NCBI GenBank assembly: GCA_963921195.1
Contig: OY992536.1
Location: 331,283,038-331,347,037 of the forward strand
Direction of reading: 5' to 3'
DNA length: 64,000 nt
Origin: Pegoplata infirma
Lineage: Eukaryota > Arthropoda > Insecta > Diptera > Anthomyiidae
Position numbers and translations under genes: made by a program. Below are positions 1 to 11,405 of this stretch, piece by piece (the stretch's first letter is position 1; every line of letters starts with the position of its first letter). The notes beneath the pieces were generated by a model. The model searched no databases and was not told the DNA's origin. It saw only the letters and a program-made list of their open reading frames with translations.

Positions 1-518
1 TTGCAAAAAATTACTGTTTTGAGTTAATTTCTTTATTGGCTGTGAGCGGTCAAAATAATTTTTAAAAATTTTGCGTGCCGTGGCTAAATGTGAAAATTTA
101 CGTATTTCAAGTGCTTATAAACAGTGACCATAACTGTTATGAGATTTTTTGAAAAAACTCAAATTTAACTGTTCAAAAATATTATTTTTAAATAGTAATT
201 TAAAATAACAGTTTCAAATAATTTATGTAAATATCTGTTCAAAATAACAGAAATAAAAAACTTTTATTTTTTTTAACTGTTATCAAACACTCTTTGAGCC
301 TTAAAAAATTTGATTTATTAAAGTAAAACTAAAATTGACCCCTTTAAAAAAGAATCCTATTGATAGCTAATACTTCAATTATCGATTTGAAGATTAAAAC
401 TTTGATTGATTTAATTAATAATAACTGTTATAACAGTTATTTAAAATAAATAAAAGTTATTTTAAACTTTTTGAACAAAAAGTTTTTAAAAACTGTTGGC
501 CCTGCTCTAGGGCCACCC
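1..518. other. AT-rich sequence, no gene seen
   Basis: Low-complexity AT-rich DNA with scattered AACTGTTA/TAACAGTT motifs, some in inverted pairs (for example around 420-445). No coding signal on either strand. The motifs recur near 40190, so this may be the remains of an old repeat; boundaries cannot be set. Confidence 0.5.
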
Positions 519-521
519 TTA

Positions 522-1119
522 CAAGGGAAGTCTTCCTAGTGTCACCCGCGGATCTTTATGGAATTGGTTTTATTTTGTAGAGCACAAAAAATAAAGGAAC
601 ACGTATTTTTTTGTAGCGGCCCAAATTCATATTTAGGGGGTAAAAAGGAGGGGGAAGACAAGGCCATTTTTCAGTTTTTTTCGTGTATCTCCTTAATTAT
701 GCAAAGAAACCTGATCATGTTACATACCAAATGAAAGGTCTTTGGAAAACCTATCTACGTGTGCTAAGAACGTTTCCAAACATGCACAACTTTTCGTCAT
801 ATTGAGTAAAATACCAAAATTTTAGGACATTTTTGTTAATAAGTCGAAAAATATTAACTTCTTCGGCCCGTTGTTAGTACCACGAGATAGGTATTTTTAA
901 TACCTTTAATCTGATACCACACATGCCTATATTAATTTTGTTTAAATAGGCGTAAATTGTAAAAAACTGAAAAAGGTCAATTTCCCCCCATACAAATTGA
1001 CCCCCCCTAAAAATGAGTTTGGGCCGCTAAAAAAAATACGTGTCGAATTAATTTTCGTTCTTAACAACATATCCAAATTTCATGAAGATCGGAGGGTGAC
1101 ACCAGGGAGACTTCCCTTG
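522..1119. mobile_element. PIF/Harbinger-like TIR element, TTA target duplication
   Basis: The element starts CAAGGGAAGTCT and ends with the inverse, and is flanked on both sides by TTA (519-521 and 1120-1122). The arms are inverted repeats of roughly 120 bp (about 522-645 and 1000-1119) sharing the GTGTCACCC, ACACGTATTTTTTT and GCGGCCCAAA blocks. A 3-bp TTA duplication with TIRs is the signature of the PIF/Harbinger superfamily. There is no transposase; the open frame at 997-1353 crosses the element boundary and is not a gene. Related copies: 38058-39269, 31833-31988 and 63534 to the window end. Confidence 0.8.
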
Positions 1120-1122
1120 TTA

Positions 1123-2764
1123 GAAGAAAATTTTTATAAAAAAGTGATCTCTCCTTTTTTAATAAAAAAAATATTCTCTACCATTTTTTTTACATACGTT
1201 TGGACACACTGTGCGTTAGTTGCGCCCCAAAAAATGGCCCTTAAAATTTTTCCATTAATCAGCTCATTAATAAGCATCGTTTTTTTTATTATTTTCGGGA
1301 CACGCTTTTGTACACACTTCCATATCTACAATGTGTGTTTGTATGGAAACTAATTAAAACTCGCTAAAAACCAAAAGATGTGAAATGTAAATAAAGAAAA
1401 AATACAATATTAAAATGCGTCTTGGTTTCTATTTTTTTTTTTTAATACATAAAATACTTAATACTACTTATTTAACAAATTCATGCCGCCATTCTACAAT
1501 TTACATATGTATGTATGTGTACTGTGTGTCTTGTGTGCATGTGTAGTTATAGCATTGCCACCTTTACACAAACACATTCATAAACCACATTTCGTTTGTG
1601 TGCCGCTCTAGCTGCAATTTATTGTTACAATTATTTTATGATTATTGCTGCAATTGCTCTGGTTTTCCATTGTTTTACACTAATATTGTGTGTTTTAGCG
1701 TTGTTTGAAATTTCTAAAGGATGGAGAAAAAACTGCATGAATGTTTCGATTTATTACAACAGAACATTTTTGTTTGCACACGCGCAATGCGGTAATAAAA
1801 CAAAAGAACCTTTTATTGCCACAAATTCAGGACAAACGAACAAACCAAAACCGTACATAGGAAACGTACTCATACATTCATTACGAAACCAAACAAACCA
1901 AAATATGTACTCGCATTCTTTCAAAGAACTAATTATGCGGATGAGTAGTTAACGCGAAATTATGTAGAAATATTACGGGATAATAATTTTGTTATTGTTT
2001 TTAGTACGAGTAGGGTTTTTTCTTATTTTTTTTTTTTTGTTTTGGTAGTCGTCTCGTCTTTTCGGTGGTAGACCAATAATTAAATTTGAAAAAGAAGGAA
2101 CAACAAATTTTGGAAGCAAAACAATTGGCTAAGATAGACTAACAAATTAAAATTTAAATGAAGGACACGGAAAGTAGAAATTACAGTGATCAACAAACCA
2201 TATTACTTTTTGTGCATTGTCTAAATTTACAAAAAAAAAAATCTTTTTTGCTGATTTCCAAATTTTACCATGAGCTTTTAGTTTTCGACGACATAAATGT
2301 GTATTTATTAATATTTTTTTTTGATGATTATTGCCTTAGAAGCTATTAGTCGATATATCAAAAATTTTTCTAAAATTCGGGGCAAAAAGTTAATTCTAAT
2401 AAAAATTTCAGAAAGATAAAAAAAGTTTAAATTTATTTCTCTCCTTACAGATCAAGTCTGATCTATTACGAATAAAATGATATGTCTTTTAAAAATATCC
2501 ATTGAAAAATTTAAAAGTGGCGTGCATTTGAGTAAAAATGCAGAAATTTAGTTTTATACAAATACCTAGAGTTCTCTAATATTCGTCTATTTCAAAAACC
2601 GGTTTTTGAATACTTCGAAAAACCGCCTTTTAAAAAAATCGCCTTTTAAAAATATCGGTTTTTTGGTTTTGTAACTAAAAACCGGTTTCGAATAATCGTT
2701 TTTTCCGATTTTTTACTTTTTTAAAAAAGTAAAACATAAAAACAAAAAAGGAAAACAAAACAAG
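1123..2764. other. Unassigned AT-rich stretch
   Basis: Contains a short TATG/TGTG-rich microsatellite near 1505-1545 and, near 2585-2700, a degenerate inverted pair built on AAAACCGGTTTT with CGAATACTTCGAAAA, a motif that recurs at 4665-4707 and 50079-50115. No recognisable protein is encoded; the open frames here have no domain or codon pattern I can support. Confidence 0.45.
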
Positions 2765-4280
2765 CATGTCCGTTTGTATAAAACACGATTCAGTCCAAAA
2801 TAAAAAAGCTGGACGCCTGAAATTTGGCACAAATATGTCTCATTAGACTGGCATTTTTTGTCAACTTTAGATTTTCCGAAGTGTCCGGGCAAATTTTCAT
2901 TGTCCTAGGTCTAAAACTTCTGAGGTAAAAATTAGAGGTCAATCAGATTAAATTAACCCGTGGCGCCCGGCGGTCAAAGTTTTGGATTTTTGAAAAATTT
3001 TTAAAAATAAAATTAAAAAACTATTTATCTTTCGACAAAAAATTAAAATCGCTCGATCGGTTTTCGAGATATCGCCATTTCAAATTTGTAAAAAATGGCG
3101 GCTTTTTCCTACGTTCAAGAAATTTTTTAAAAAAAGTCTCAAAATTTCATTCCGCTGACCCTTTTGTAGAGCTTGAGACAATCTTTCATTTAAAACTAAT
3201 TTGAGCCAAATCCAAACATTTTAAGCCGTGGCGCCCATCGATAAAAGTTTGGCTTTTTAGAAACTTTTTACCAAAAACCCTAAATTTTGATCGAAGGGTG
3301 CCACGGGTTAAAATGATCGGATTTAGCTCAAATTAAGCTTAAATGAAAGATTGTATCAAGCTCTATAAAAGGCTTAAAAAAAATAAATTTTTAGAGTTTT
3401 TTTTTAAAAATCTTAAACATAGGAAAAACCCGCTCATTTTGCAATTTTTAGACAAATTTTACCCTTCGACCGATTTTATAATTTTTTTATATTCGTATTC
3501 AGCATGCTAAAATTAATAATAATAATGTATCGCAAGATTTTTATTTTTTCATTTTCGACCGATTTTATTTTTTTTTTTTTGATATTCGTGCTCAGCACAT
3601 CAAAATTAACAAATATGATGTGTCAAAAGATATATTTATTTTTTATTTTTTAATTTTTCAAAAATCCAAAACTTTGACCGCCGGGCGCCACGGGTTAATT
3701 AAATCCGATTGGCCTCAAATTGGTACCACATGAGGTTTAGGTTCAATAAAAAAATGCCCGGACTTTGAAAATCGGAGAAGAAAAAATTTTGCTATACAGA
3801 AAAATGCCAGTCTAATGTCTCATGGTCATAGGACGGCTACGTTCATAAATGGACAAAATCGGACCAGGGGGAAATAGTTCCCCCTTAAAAAACTAAAGCA
3901 ACCTCTAAAAAACAACACTTTTTTCATATTTTTTTCTGTTTTTTTTTTTTGTAAAACAAAAGAAATATTTTTATGGAAGAAGAAGTACAAAGTCTATCAT
4001 TTGGACCCATGGGATTAAAAAAGTTTTTTTCGGCTCGTCCCCTTTTGTGGTTGTGTATATAAGAAATAGTTTGAATAATGATAAGGTTGTATTACTTACT
4101 ATAGCGCCAAAAGCATTATAAATGAACTTAAAAACATTTACCGTGAAAAGCAAGGTGTCCCTCAATAACCCATTTCAAACACCCCCCCAAAAAAAAAAAC
4201 GCACCAGCAACAATTTTTTTTTTTTTGCATGTTGGAAAGTATAATAGATTCGGCGCAGCCGGATTTAATACTCTCACTTG
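2765..4280 (+). mobile_element. ATTCGGC-hairpin element (copy a), 5'-truncated, interrupted
   Basis: Ends in the family terminus: a GGA-rich motif, then the hairpin ATTCGGC-N-GCCGGAT (about 4248-4264), then ACTCTCACTTG at 4280. The front part keeps the family core (CAGTCCAAAATAAAA, then TTTGGCACAAATATGT, then ACCAGGGGGAA). An inverted-repeat element occupies 2844-3814; with it removed the two halves read as in the uninterrupted copy at 40577-41131. A terminal hairpin with no visible TSD suggests a Helitron-like or mini-me/INE-1-like non-autonomous element. That class is inferred; the family itself is clear from the copies in this window. Confidence 0.75.
2844..3814. mobile_element. Foldback/MULE-like element with 9-bp TSD
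   Basis: Begins TAGACTGGCATTTTT and ends with its exact reverse complement. Exact 9-bp direct repeats ATGTCTCAT flank it (2835-2843 and 3815-3823). The arms stay inverted over much of the 971 bp: an outer pair holds GTGGCGCCCGGCGGTCAAAG and its complement, and an inner pair holds AATCTTTCATTT and its complement, so one strand could form a long hairpin. A 9-bp TSD with long inverted arms fits the Mutator/Foldback group. No transposase is present. It sits inside the hairpin element at 2765-4280. Confidence 0.85.
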
Positions 4281-4950
4281 TTTTTTATTAAATAGTACAT
4301 ATTTTAAAAAAAAGTTACAAGTACCTAACTTTATTAGTGGGTTTCTTAGGAATTACGATAAATTCAAAATTTTTGGTTAAAGCTATCGAAATTTTCATAC
4401 AAAACCCCTAACTAGTTACTTGAAAAAAGCAATTTTCATACGCCCATTACTTTTCTGTAATGCCTTGTAAAGCATGTCTAATTTGGAAGATTTTTTAGAT
4501 CATTTATCTTCATAGTATCTACTCAAAATCCTCTTTCAATTCAGGATTTTGAATTTCTTTATAATTCTGTACAATTAAACTGTTCTTCAAAGTTTTGAGA
4601 TGGCTACTAAAAAACGACATTAAGTGCAAAAAAACAAAAAAAAAATTAAATATAAAAAAAATAGATTTTTCGAATACTTCGGAAATCGGTTTTGACAACT
4701 CTAACAAATACCAAATGATTTCCGATAAAATGGGGTAAAAATGAGTTTGTCTTACAACACAGACAAAAATTTGTTTTTCAATACAATTAATTTCATTATT
4801 AAAACAATTAGACATTTAATTGAAAACTGACATTAAATTTTGTCAATACAACAATGACTCTTGTAACTTTTGAAAAAAAAAAAAAACAACTTAACATTAA
4901 TTGTAAAGTTTGTAATAAGTTAAATTAAAAAATAGTACCCAGATCTTAGA
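4281..4950. repeat. Dispersed repeat sharing sequence with 44172-44330
   Basis: The stretch at about 4745-4915 (CAATACAATTAATTTCATT, then TTTGTCAATACAAC, then GTAACTTTTGAAAAAA) matches 44190-44300 in the same orientation. A second motif at 4665-4707 matches 50079-50115 in inverse orientation (TTGTCAAAACCGATTTCCGA when read on the minus strand). These are fragments of at least two unclassified families; ends could not be defined. Confidence 0.55.
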
Positions 4951-4958
4951 GTTATTAT

Positions 4959-5710
4959 TAGGGATGAGATTTCCATGCAAATGCATGTTTTCTGTCGATA
5001 GTCTAAAAACGATATCGACCAATTATCTTTCCGAATCAAGAAATTTGCGTTAAAATGGCATAGATTTGTTTTTGCATATTTTGATTTTAATGCATATTTT
5101 GTGCATATTTCCAACTTTTAAGTGCATATTTTTGCATATTTTAGCATAAATTAGCAAAAACGCAAATTGAAATTTATTTGTTTCAAAAAGTATTTTTCAC
5201 CTTAATGTACGTTTAAATAGCTGATCTTAATCTTACACACCTACAGTGACAGTCGAAGAGTGCTGACGAAGGAATGGAGGCTTCTTCCGAAAGCTGTCGA
5301 CATCTCCACTTAGCCTGTGTTCTCAATTAATTTTTTCAGATTTTCTCATTGTACAACAAAAATATTTATTTCTCAGAAATAATTAATATGGACTCAAATC
5401 GAAATAAATAAAAACTTCAGTATTTTAAATTTTAAAAATTTATTTTGGAAATAAGAAAAATTATTTTTTTTTTTTTAATTTTTTTTATAGATTGTGTTAA
5501 TTTCTAAAAAATCTTGCTTATATAAAGCTTTAAATGTTACTATTTAAACCCGGTGTTACTTTTTGCTTTTTAAGAAGTTATTCCTATGAAAACAAGATTT
5601 TTATTGCTCACATTTTATTTTTTAGTGCATATTTTTAGGTTTTTAAGTGCATATTTTGAATTTTTTAGCGCATATTTTCGATTTTTTAGTGCATGAAAAT
5701 CTCTTCCCTA
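4959..5710. mobile_element. hAT-like TIR element
   Basis: Starts TAGGGATGAGATTT and ends AAATCTCTTCCCTA, imperfect inverse repeats. The flanking octamers GTTATTAT (4951-4958) and GTTTTTAT (5711-5718) differ at one base, consistent with an aged 8-bp TSD. The inside has many spaced copies of TGCATATTTT on both sides (about 5060-5160 and 5610-5695). No transposase remains; hAT is inferred from TSD length and terminus style. Confidence 0.65.
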
Positions 5711-6080
5711 GTTTTTATATTTAAAAAAAATCCAAAAATAGAATAATAAAAAAATCTAAAAATGGAAATATATATTAAACAAAAAAACTTCACCGGCACA
5801 CAGCACAGTGGTTCCAAGTCCAAATCTAGCTGGACAAAATTATTTTATCGCTGTTTTATATGTTTATGGGGTTGCTGAGTTCAAAAAACATGTTTAAATT
5901 TTTCTAAGTCGATTACACTAATCGACAACTTTTTATTTTTTTTCTAATTTCAGTAATTCATTAATGACAAAAATGGTTTTTATGCAGAACAGAAATATGA
6001 AATGCAAAAACTTATTTTTTGAAAGTTTTGTAATCTCTAAAAAAAAAAATTTTTTTGTCGAGAAGTGTAATTGAAAAAAA

Positions 6081-6150
6081 CAAGTGAGAGTGTTAAATTC
6101 GGCTATGCCGAATCTTTTATGCCCTCCAAAATATAAATAAAAAATAAAAA
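6081..6150 (-). mobile_element. ATTCGGC-hairpin element end (copy b)
   Basis: Only the terminal 70 bp, read on the minus strand: CACTTG end, hairpin ATTCGGCTATGCCGAAT, and the GGAGGG motif. It lies directly beside copy c in the same orientation, so the terminus is effectively duplicated in tandem. Confidence 0.7.
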
Positions 6151-6151
6151 A

Positions 6152-6899
6152 CCAGTGAGAGTGTTACATTCGGCTATGCCGAATCGTTTATACCAATGGT
6201 TCCCAACCTTTTTTACGCCACGCCCCACTTTTAAGTTAAAAAAATTGTCTTGTTCCCCCTACACTAAGGACAAATTTGTTTGGTTTTCTAATTTTTGTTT
6301 CTAATGAAAAATTACTACTTTTTTAGCAAAGTTTTTGTAAAATAACACTTAAATTAAGTTTTTAAAAAAATGTTAAGAAATTAACAAGATTTTTGTAGTT
6401 AATTTTGCAAAAAAAAATAGTTTTTGTAGTTAATTCGACTAAAAAAAAATCTTGAAAATTTGTTCGTTGCCCCCCTGGAACCTTCAAACTGCCCCCCAGT
6501 GGGGCGAGAATCAAAGGTTGGGAACCATTGGTTTATACCCTCCAAAATGTAAAAAAAAAACAATAAAAAAAAATCCAGGGGCGTTTTTTTTTTTTTTGGG
6601 GGGGGGGGGTTGGTGGGAGACGTTAGGGAGCAACTTCCCTTGCGATTTCGAACTTCATTTGAGAGAAGAATGTTGCATTTGCTTAGCAAAAGTACAAAAA
6701 ACCCTGCAAAAATGCGATTTTTATTTGGTTGGTTTAGTTCTCCAAGGGGGAACTTTTTTCCCCTTGGTCCGATTTTATCCATTTCCGAACTTAACCTGCC
6801 TAGGAATATAAGACATATTCGTGCCAAACTTCGGAAGTCTAGCTCTTTTATTTTGGACTGTATCGCGTCCTCTACAGACGGACAGACGGACGGACATTT
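6152..6899 (-). mobile_element. ATTCGGC-hairpin element (copy c), interrupted by a hAT MITE
   Basis: Minus-strand copy: the hairpin end is at about 6165-6187, followed by the internal conserved blocks (AGGGGGAACTTTTTTCCCC near 6745, CCTGCCTAGGAA near 6798, TTTGGACTGTAT near 6851) and a short GACA/GACG microsatellite at 6876-6896, where it is cut off. The open frames of 97-183 residues across it are by-products of this repeat and recur at its other copies, so they are not genes. Confidence 0.75.
6194..6530. mobile_element. hAT-like MITE with exact 8-bp TSD
   Basis: A 337-bp element starting CAATGGTTCCCAACC and ending with its reverse complement. The 8-bp TSD GTTTATAC is exact (6186-6193 and 6531-6538), and removing the element restores the TTTATACCCTCC motif typical of the host hairpin element. 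This terminus is typical of hAT non-autonomous elements. No coding capacity. Confidence 0.9.
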
Positions 6900-7608
6900 T
6901 TGAATTAAGTCGAATTGTGTAATTGGCCGCGGTTTAATAGGAAACATCACATTTAATGCTTTATTTAAGCTAAGTATAATTATAATACTTAAAAGTTATC
7001 AAAAACTTACAAAAATTCGATTCATTATTTAGAAAAAAAAATTTAGGCGAAATTCTATTTTCATATAAACTGTGATTAATTTTGAACCTGCAAAAACCTG
7101 CAAGAAATGTCTGCATGACAACGTTCAGTAATAAATTACCTATAAGTTGTATGTAGTAATTCGACATGATATGCCTGGATTCGGTTTTGGCAAGCTGCGG
7201 AAGTTTTATAAGTCCTCAAAAATATTGTTATTATTGACCATACTTCAAAGTACAAAAAATGTAAGAAGAAGATCGATAATAAATTTCTTATTAATGTCCA
7301 GAATAAGTATAAATCTGTAGCTTTCTTGTACATAAACCGTTTTGAAACCATTGATGTAACATGGATAATATGATGTTATTAGTTAAACACTTATATATAT
7401 ATTATTATTTTTTTAAATATTGGATACCAAAAATGTTATTTCATTCGCATATTTAACAAAGTTAAGGACCTAATTCCAAAAAATGGTCATTAGTTTGATC
7501 AGAACACACCCTTAGCTTGCCCCTAGCACTATTAATTCCCAATTTTAAGGACACTAATTTTTGGACTTTTGTCCAGCTAGATTTTGATTTGGAACCAATG
7601 TGCACAGT

Positions 7609-9455
7609 GGGGAAAAATGGACTTTTTTTTGTCCAATTTTGCCTACAGGTCGCAATTCTTAATCGATTTTAGATTTTCTTTTTTTTAATTTTAGCTAATA
7701 AAATTATACATCGATTTGTCATCGTGGATTTCTTAAAAACGTTTTAATTTTCTTTTAATATTTTTTTAAAGTTCAGAAAATATTATTTTTTTTAGAGTTT
7801 TTGCTCTAAAAATTTAAAAGGCAAGGAACGAATATGATGTATGGTCAAAATTAAAGGTATTTAAACCCCTTATAAATAGTGTCCATAGCATTTGCTAATA
7901 AATTATTAGTTTGCTTTTTATAAACATATGAAAACTCAAAAATGTTCACTTTAAAGTTTTAAGTAATGTAATGTATATAATTTTAAGTAATGTACCAATT
8001 TCAATGAAATTTTTTTTAGATTAAAGCTTATCATTTTCTTAATCATTATTGGTAAATAAAGAATTTATTGAAAATAGTTTAACTCTTTTTCTCGAATTTA
8101 CAACGTGACAATATATATTTTTTTAAATACGGTTAAACACGGTTAAACTCGGGAAATTCTGAAAATGTTCTTTTAAGGTCATCTTACTTTTAAGGTCATC
8201 TTTGAACTTATAATTTTTACCACGAATATTTTGTTTTAGGAGGCTAGCAACATTTAGAAGTAATGTATCCAATTTTGTAAAAAAAAAGTCGCCAGAGAAA
8301 AAAATAAAAAAATTTATGTTTTATAACTTCATCCAAAAATCTGAAAAAATCTCGAAAATCTTTTGGGCCGTAAGAATTCATATTCCGCTTCAAAAGTTGC
8401 AAAAATAAAAAAAATAAAACTATTGTTTTCTGTAAAGACAGTCGAGCTCAGGCTCTAATTATAATTATGTATTATAATTTTTTGATTTGTTATATATGGT
8501 TTTGAATTGAGAAAAGTGTGAAAGAAAAATTTTTTTTTTTATTAATTTTTCTAAAAATTTAGACATCCTGGTTTGTTTCTTACTAGTTTCATATTATCCA
8601 GTTATAATAATCTTCAGAAAAACTTTTAATGTCAAATTTATTTAGTTAATAGTCAATAAAACTCTATATGTGAAAATTATTTAGAGATCGCAGCCGACAA
8701 GAATTGAACTCATCATCATCTGTAATACTTTGCTATTAACTGCGTTTTTGGCGAAATGAGGATAGCTCGTTGGCAAACGAATCAACAACAAATATTTAAC
8801 GAAATTTAAAATTACTAACATTTAATGATATATTAAATGAGAATAATCTTGTAAAATTCCTATGTTTTCCAGAAGAATAAAAAAAAAGAAAAAAGGGGGG
8901 AGTGGTCAAATCCATTTTTAACACCGTATATTATATCGTAAAGTATTTTTTTTTTTCGAATTTCTGCTCACTGTTAAACATGTATTTAAGTTTTTTTTCC
9001 GCACCGCCCCAATTAAAATTTTAACAGGAAATGACAAATTTGCTCAAGTAATTTTTAATTCAAGTAAATTGGTTTACCCTAAAGGTTTTTTTATACAAGA
9101 GCCAAAAGTTGTTCCCCGTTATTATCATCTTAAAAAAATGCAATAAAATTCATCAGTATTATCACCATCATTTGGACTTTTTATCAGACGTGAACTTATA
9201 CTATATTTTTACCTGTTGGTTGTTATCAGTTCTAAAATCTACCTGAGTTTTCGCTCGTATTGGTGTCTACGGAAAATATCTACAAAATGCTATAGAATAA
9301 CCCGTTATCAAGAGTATTTTTAGTCAGACATAGTCTTCAGGATGGCAGACGAACACAAAACGATAAAACATTGTAAATTAGGGCAGTTCAGACAAGAATA
9401 GAAATTCAGTTATCGTTTAAAAAGGATAAACATTTATTTCCTACATAATATCATA
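7609..9455. other. AT-rich stretch, mostly unassigned
   Basis: No gene seen. Homopolymer-rich DNA with a repeated TTTTAAGTAATGTA motif near 7955-7995. One tRNA-like module at 8688-8760 is listed separately. Confidence 0.45.
8688..8760 (-). other. tRNA-like (SINE-like) module
   Basis: Read on the minus strand it has an A-box-like stretch (ACGCAGTTAATAGC) and, some 30 bases later, a B-box-like GAGTTCAATTC followed by GTCGGCTGCGA. No clean cloverleaf or paired acceptor stem is apparent, so this is a decayed tRNA-derived sequence rather than a working tRNA gene. Confidence 0.35.
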
Positions 9456-9749
9456 TTTCCTACCAGTGGCGGGTACAGCTTTTGGGTTTGGGGGGGGGAA
9501 AACTTTTTTTTACTTCGAAAAAAAATCATAAATTCTCCTTTGTTGACGAGCAAAAAAAAGGGATACGTTTTTTTTTTACAAAAAAAAAGTGATGGGATAG
9601 CTATAAAATCATAAAATTTATTAGTTTTTGCCGAATAAGGTTTGTTTTTCATGATCATATTTCGTTTAGATCATTTTCTTTAATTTGTATTTATTGAAAA
9701 TTGTATATTTTTCGTATACATAAGAAGATAATTTTTTAAAAGAAGAAAT

Positions 9750-11030
9750 TCTCCCTACATAGAAAACTTCAGATGTTGAGACATTTTTCGTGAAAAAATT
9801 ATTTTTTTATAGGGAAACTGTCTTAGAATGACTAAATGTCTCAAAATCTGAGACTATTTTCGTATAGAAAAGTTTTCGGATTTTTAAAAGAAATTTAAAA
9901 GAAAGTTGTATATTTTTAGTATACATAAGAAAAGTCTAAATTTGAGAATTAAATAGAAGAAATTCTTTTACATAGAAAATATCAGATTTTGAGACATTTT
10001 TCGTGAAAATTTTTTTTTATAGGGAACATGTCTCAGAATATCAGACTTCTTCTTAACGAAAAATGTCTCAGAATCTGAGACTTTTTTCGTATAGAAAAAT
10101 TTTCAGGTTCTAAGAATTTTTTCCACAGAAAAAGTCTCAGATTCTAAGACATTTTACTATAGAAAAAGTCTCATATTTTAAAGCATTACTGAGACATTTT
10201 TCTTATAGAGAGGTCTCTGATTATTAGATTTGTTTCGTACTGAAAAAATTTTAGATTCTGAGACCTTTTTTCTATAGAAAAAGTCTTAGATTCTTCGACC
10301 TTTTTCCAATAGAAAAAGTCTCAGATTCTAAGACCTTTTTCCTAAAGAAAAAGTTTCAAATTCTGAGATCTTATTCCTAAAGAATAAGGCTCAGATTCGC
10401 ACCCATTTTTCCTAAAGAAAAAGTCTCAAATTCTGAGAGCTTTTTCTTATTTAGAAAAAGTTTAAGATTCTGGCACCTTTTCTCTAAAGAAGAAGAAGTG
10501 ACAGATTCTGCGACCTGTTTCTGATTCTGAAATCTTTTCCGATTCTAAGACACTTTTCCTATAGAAAACGTCCAAGTCGGAAATGTTTTTCCTATACAAA
10601 ACGTCTCAGACTTTAAGACCTTTTTCCTATAGAAAGGTCAAAGATTCTGAGACCTGTTTCCTATAGAAAAAGTCTGAGATTCTGAGACATTTTTCTGAGA
10701 TTAGTCTTACATTCTAAGACCCTTTTCCCGTTGAAAAGTCTAAGATTCTGCGACCTTCTACCAATTCAGTTAGTTTCAACTTCTGAGACTATTTTTCAAC
10801 AATTAAAAGTCTCAGACTTTGAGACCTTTTTCTTCTTAAAAGACTCAGATTCTGAGACCTTTTACCCTAAAATAAATCTCAAATTCAGAAATTCTGAGAC
10901 TTTTTTCCCCCAAAAAAAAATTCTTCTGCAACCTTTTTCCTATAAATAAGTTTTGAGACCTTTTTCACATAAAAAAGTCTCAGATTCTGAGAATGTTTTC
11001 TTTAGAAAAAAGTTTATTTTTTATAAAAAA
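9750..11030. repeat. 35-bp palindromic satellite, block 1
   Basis: A degenerate tandem array. Each unit alternates two palindromic cores, TTTTTCCTATAGAAAAA and GTCTCAGATTCTGAGAC, at a period of about 35 bp. Units drift by substitution and small indels, most strongly at the edges. Blocks 2 and 3 (29370-30860, 31660-33070) are the same satellite with AATCT in place of GATTCT. A 72-residue open frame at 10731-10949 is only the repeat read in one frame. Confidence 0.85.
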
Positions 11031-11194
11031 AAAAAATAAATAGTTTTACAAATGTAAGTTCGACTATCAACATTTTCAATTTTTTAGATTGATTCACTTT
11101 TTCCTTAAAAAATTTAAAAATTTTTCCTTTTAAAATTTTCAGATCTTTTTTTTGAATTTTTGAACTTCGAAATTTTTTTAGAAATTTTTTTAGA

Positions 11195-11295
11195 AAATTT
11201 CCTTCTTTCTTTTTTCTTCTTTTTCTTTCCTTTTCTTTCTTTTTTCCTTTTTTTTCTTCTTTTTTTTCTTTTTTTCCTTTTTTTTTCTTTTCGGA
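11195..11295. repeat. Polypyrimidine tract
   Basis: About 100 bp of nearly pure C/T on the plus strand (TTTCTT, TTTTCC units), then G- and C-runs to 11338. The lysine-rich frames read from the minus strand, and the phenylalanine-rich ones from the plus strand, are artefacts of it. Confidence 0.85.
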
Positions 11296-11405
11296 ATTTT
11301 GGTCTGGGGGGGGAAATTTCCCCTTTTTCCCCCCCCCCCTTGTACCCGCGCATGTTTCCTACATAATATATTATATATTTTGTTGTGATTTGGCAGTGCT
11401 GATGC

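Larger units (their letters stand above)
5804..7598. mobile_element. Possible large TIR element enclosing hairpin copies b and c
   Basis: The left end (CACAGTGGTTCCAA, then AAATCTAGCTGGACAAAA) is mirrored at the right end (TTTTGTCCAGCTAGATTTT, then TTGGAACCAATGTG). Inverted arms are about 40 bp. No exact TSD is visible (flanks GCACACAG and CACAGTGG), so the exact ends are uncertain. The interior contains hairpin copies b and c, plus about 700 bp (6900-7570) of AT-rich DNA with no recognisable coding sequence. Confidence 0.45.
9464..11354. mobile_element. hAT-like element carrying a 35-bp palindromic satellite
   Basis: Begins CAGTGGCGGGTACAG and ends CTTGTACCCGCGCATG, imperfect TIRs. The flanks are an exact 8-bp repeat TTTCCTAC (9456-9463 and 11355-11362). 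CAGTGGCGG-type ends with 8-bp TSDs are typical of hAT elements. Most of the inside is the satellite at 9750-11030, followed by a polypyrimidine tract. There is no transposase. The array therefore lies inside a unit that appears to have been mobilised. Confidence 0.8.

Noticed and set aside
6399..6950. A 183-residue minus-strand reading frame, the second longest in the window
   Set aside because: It runs through a hAT MITE, poly-T and poly-G tracts and the hairpin element, and shows no domain.
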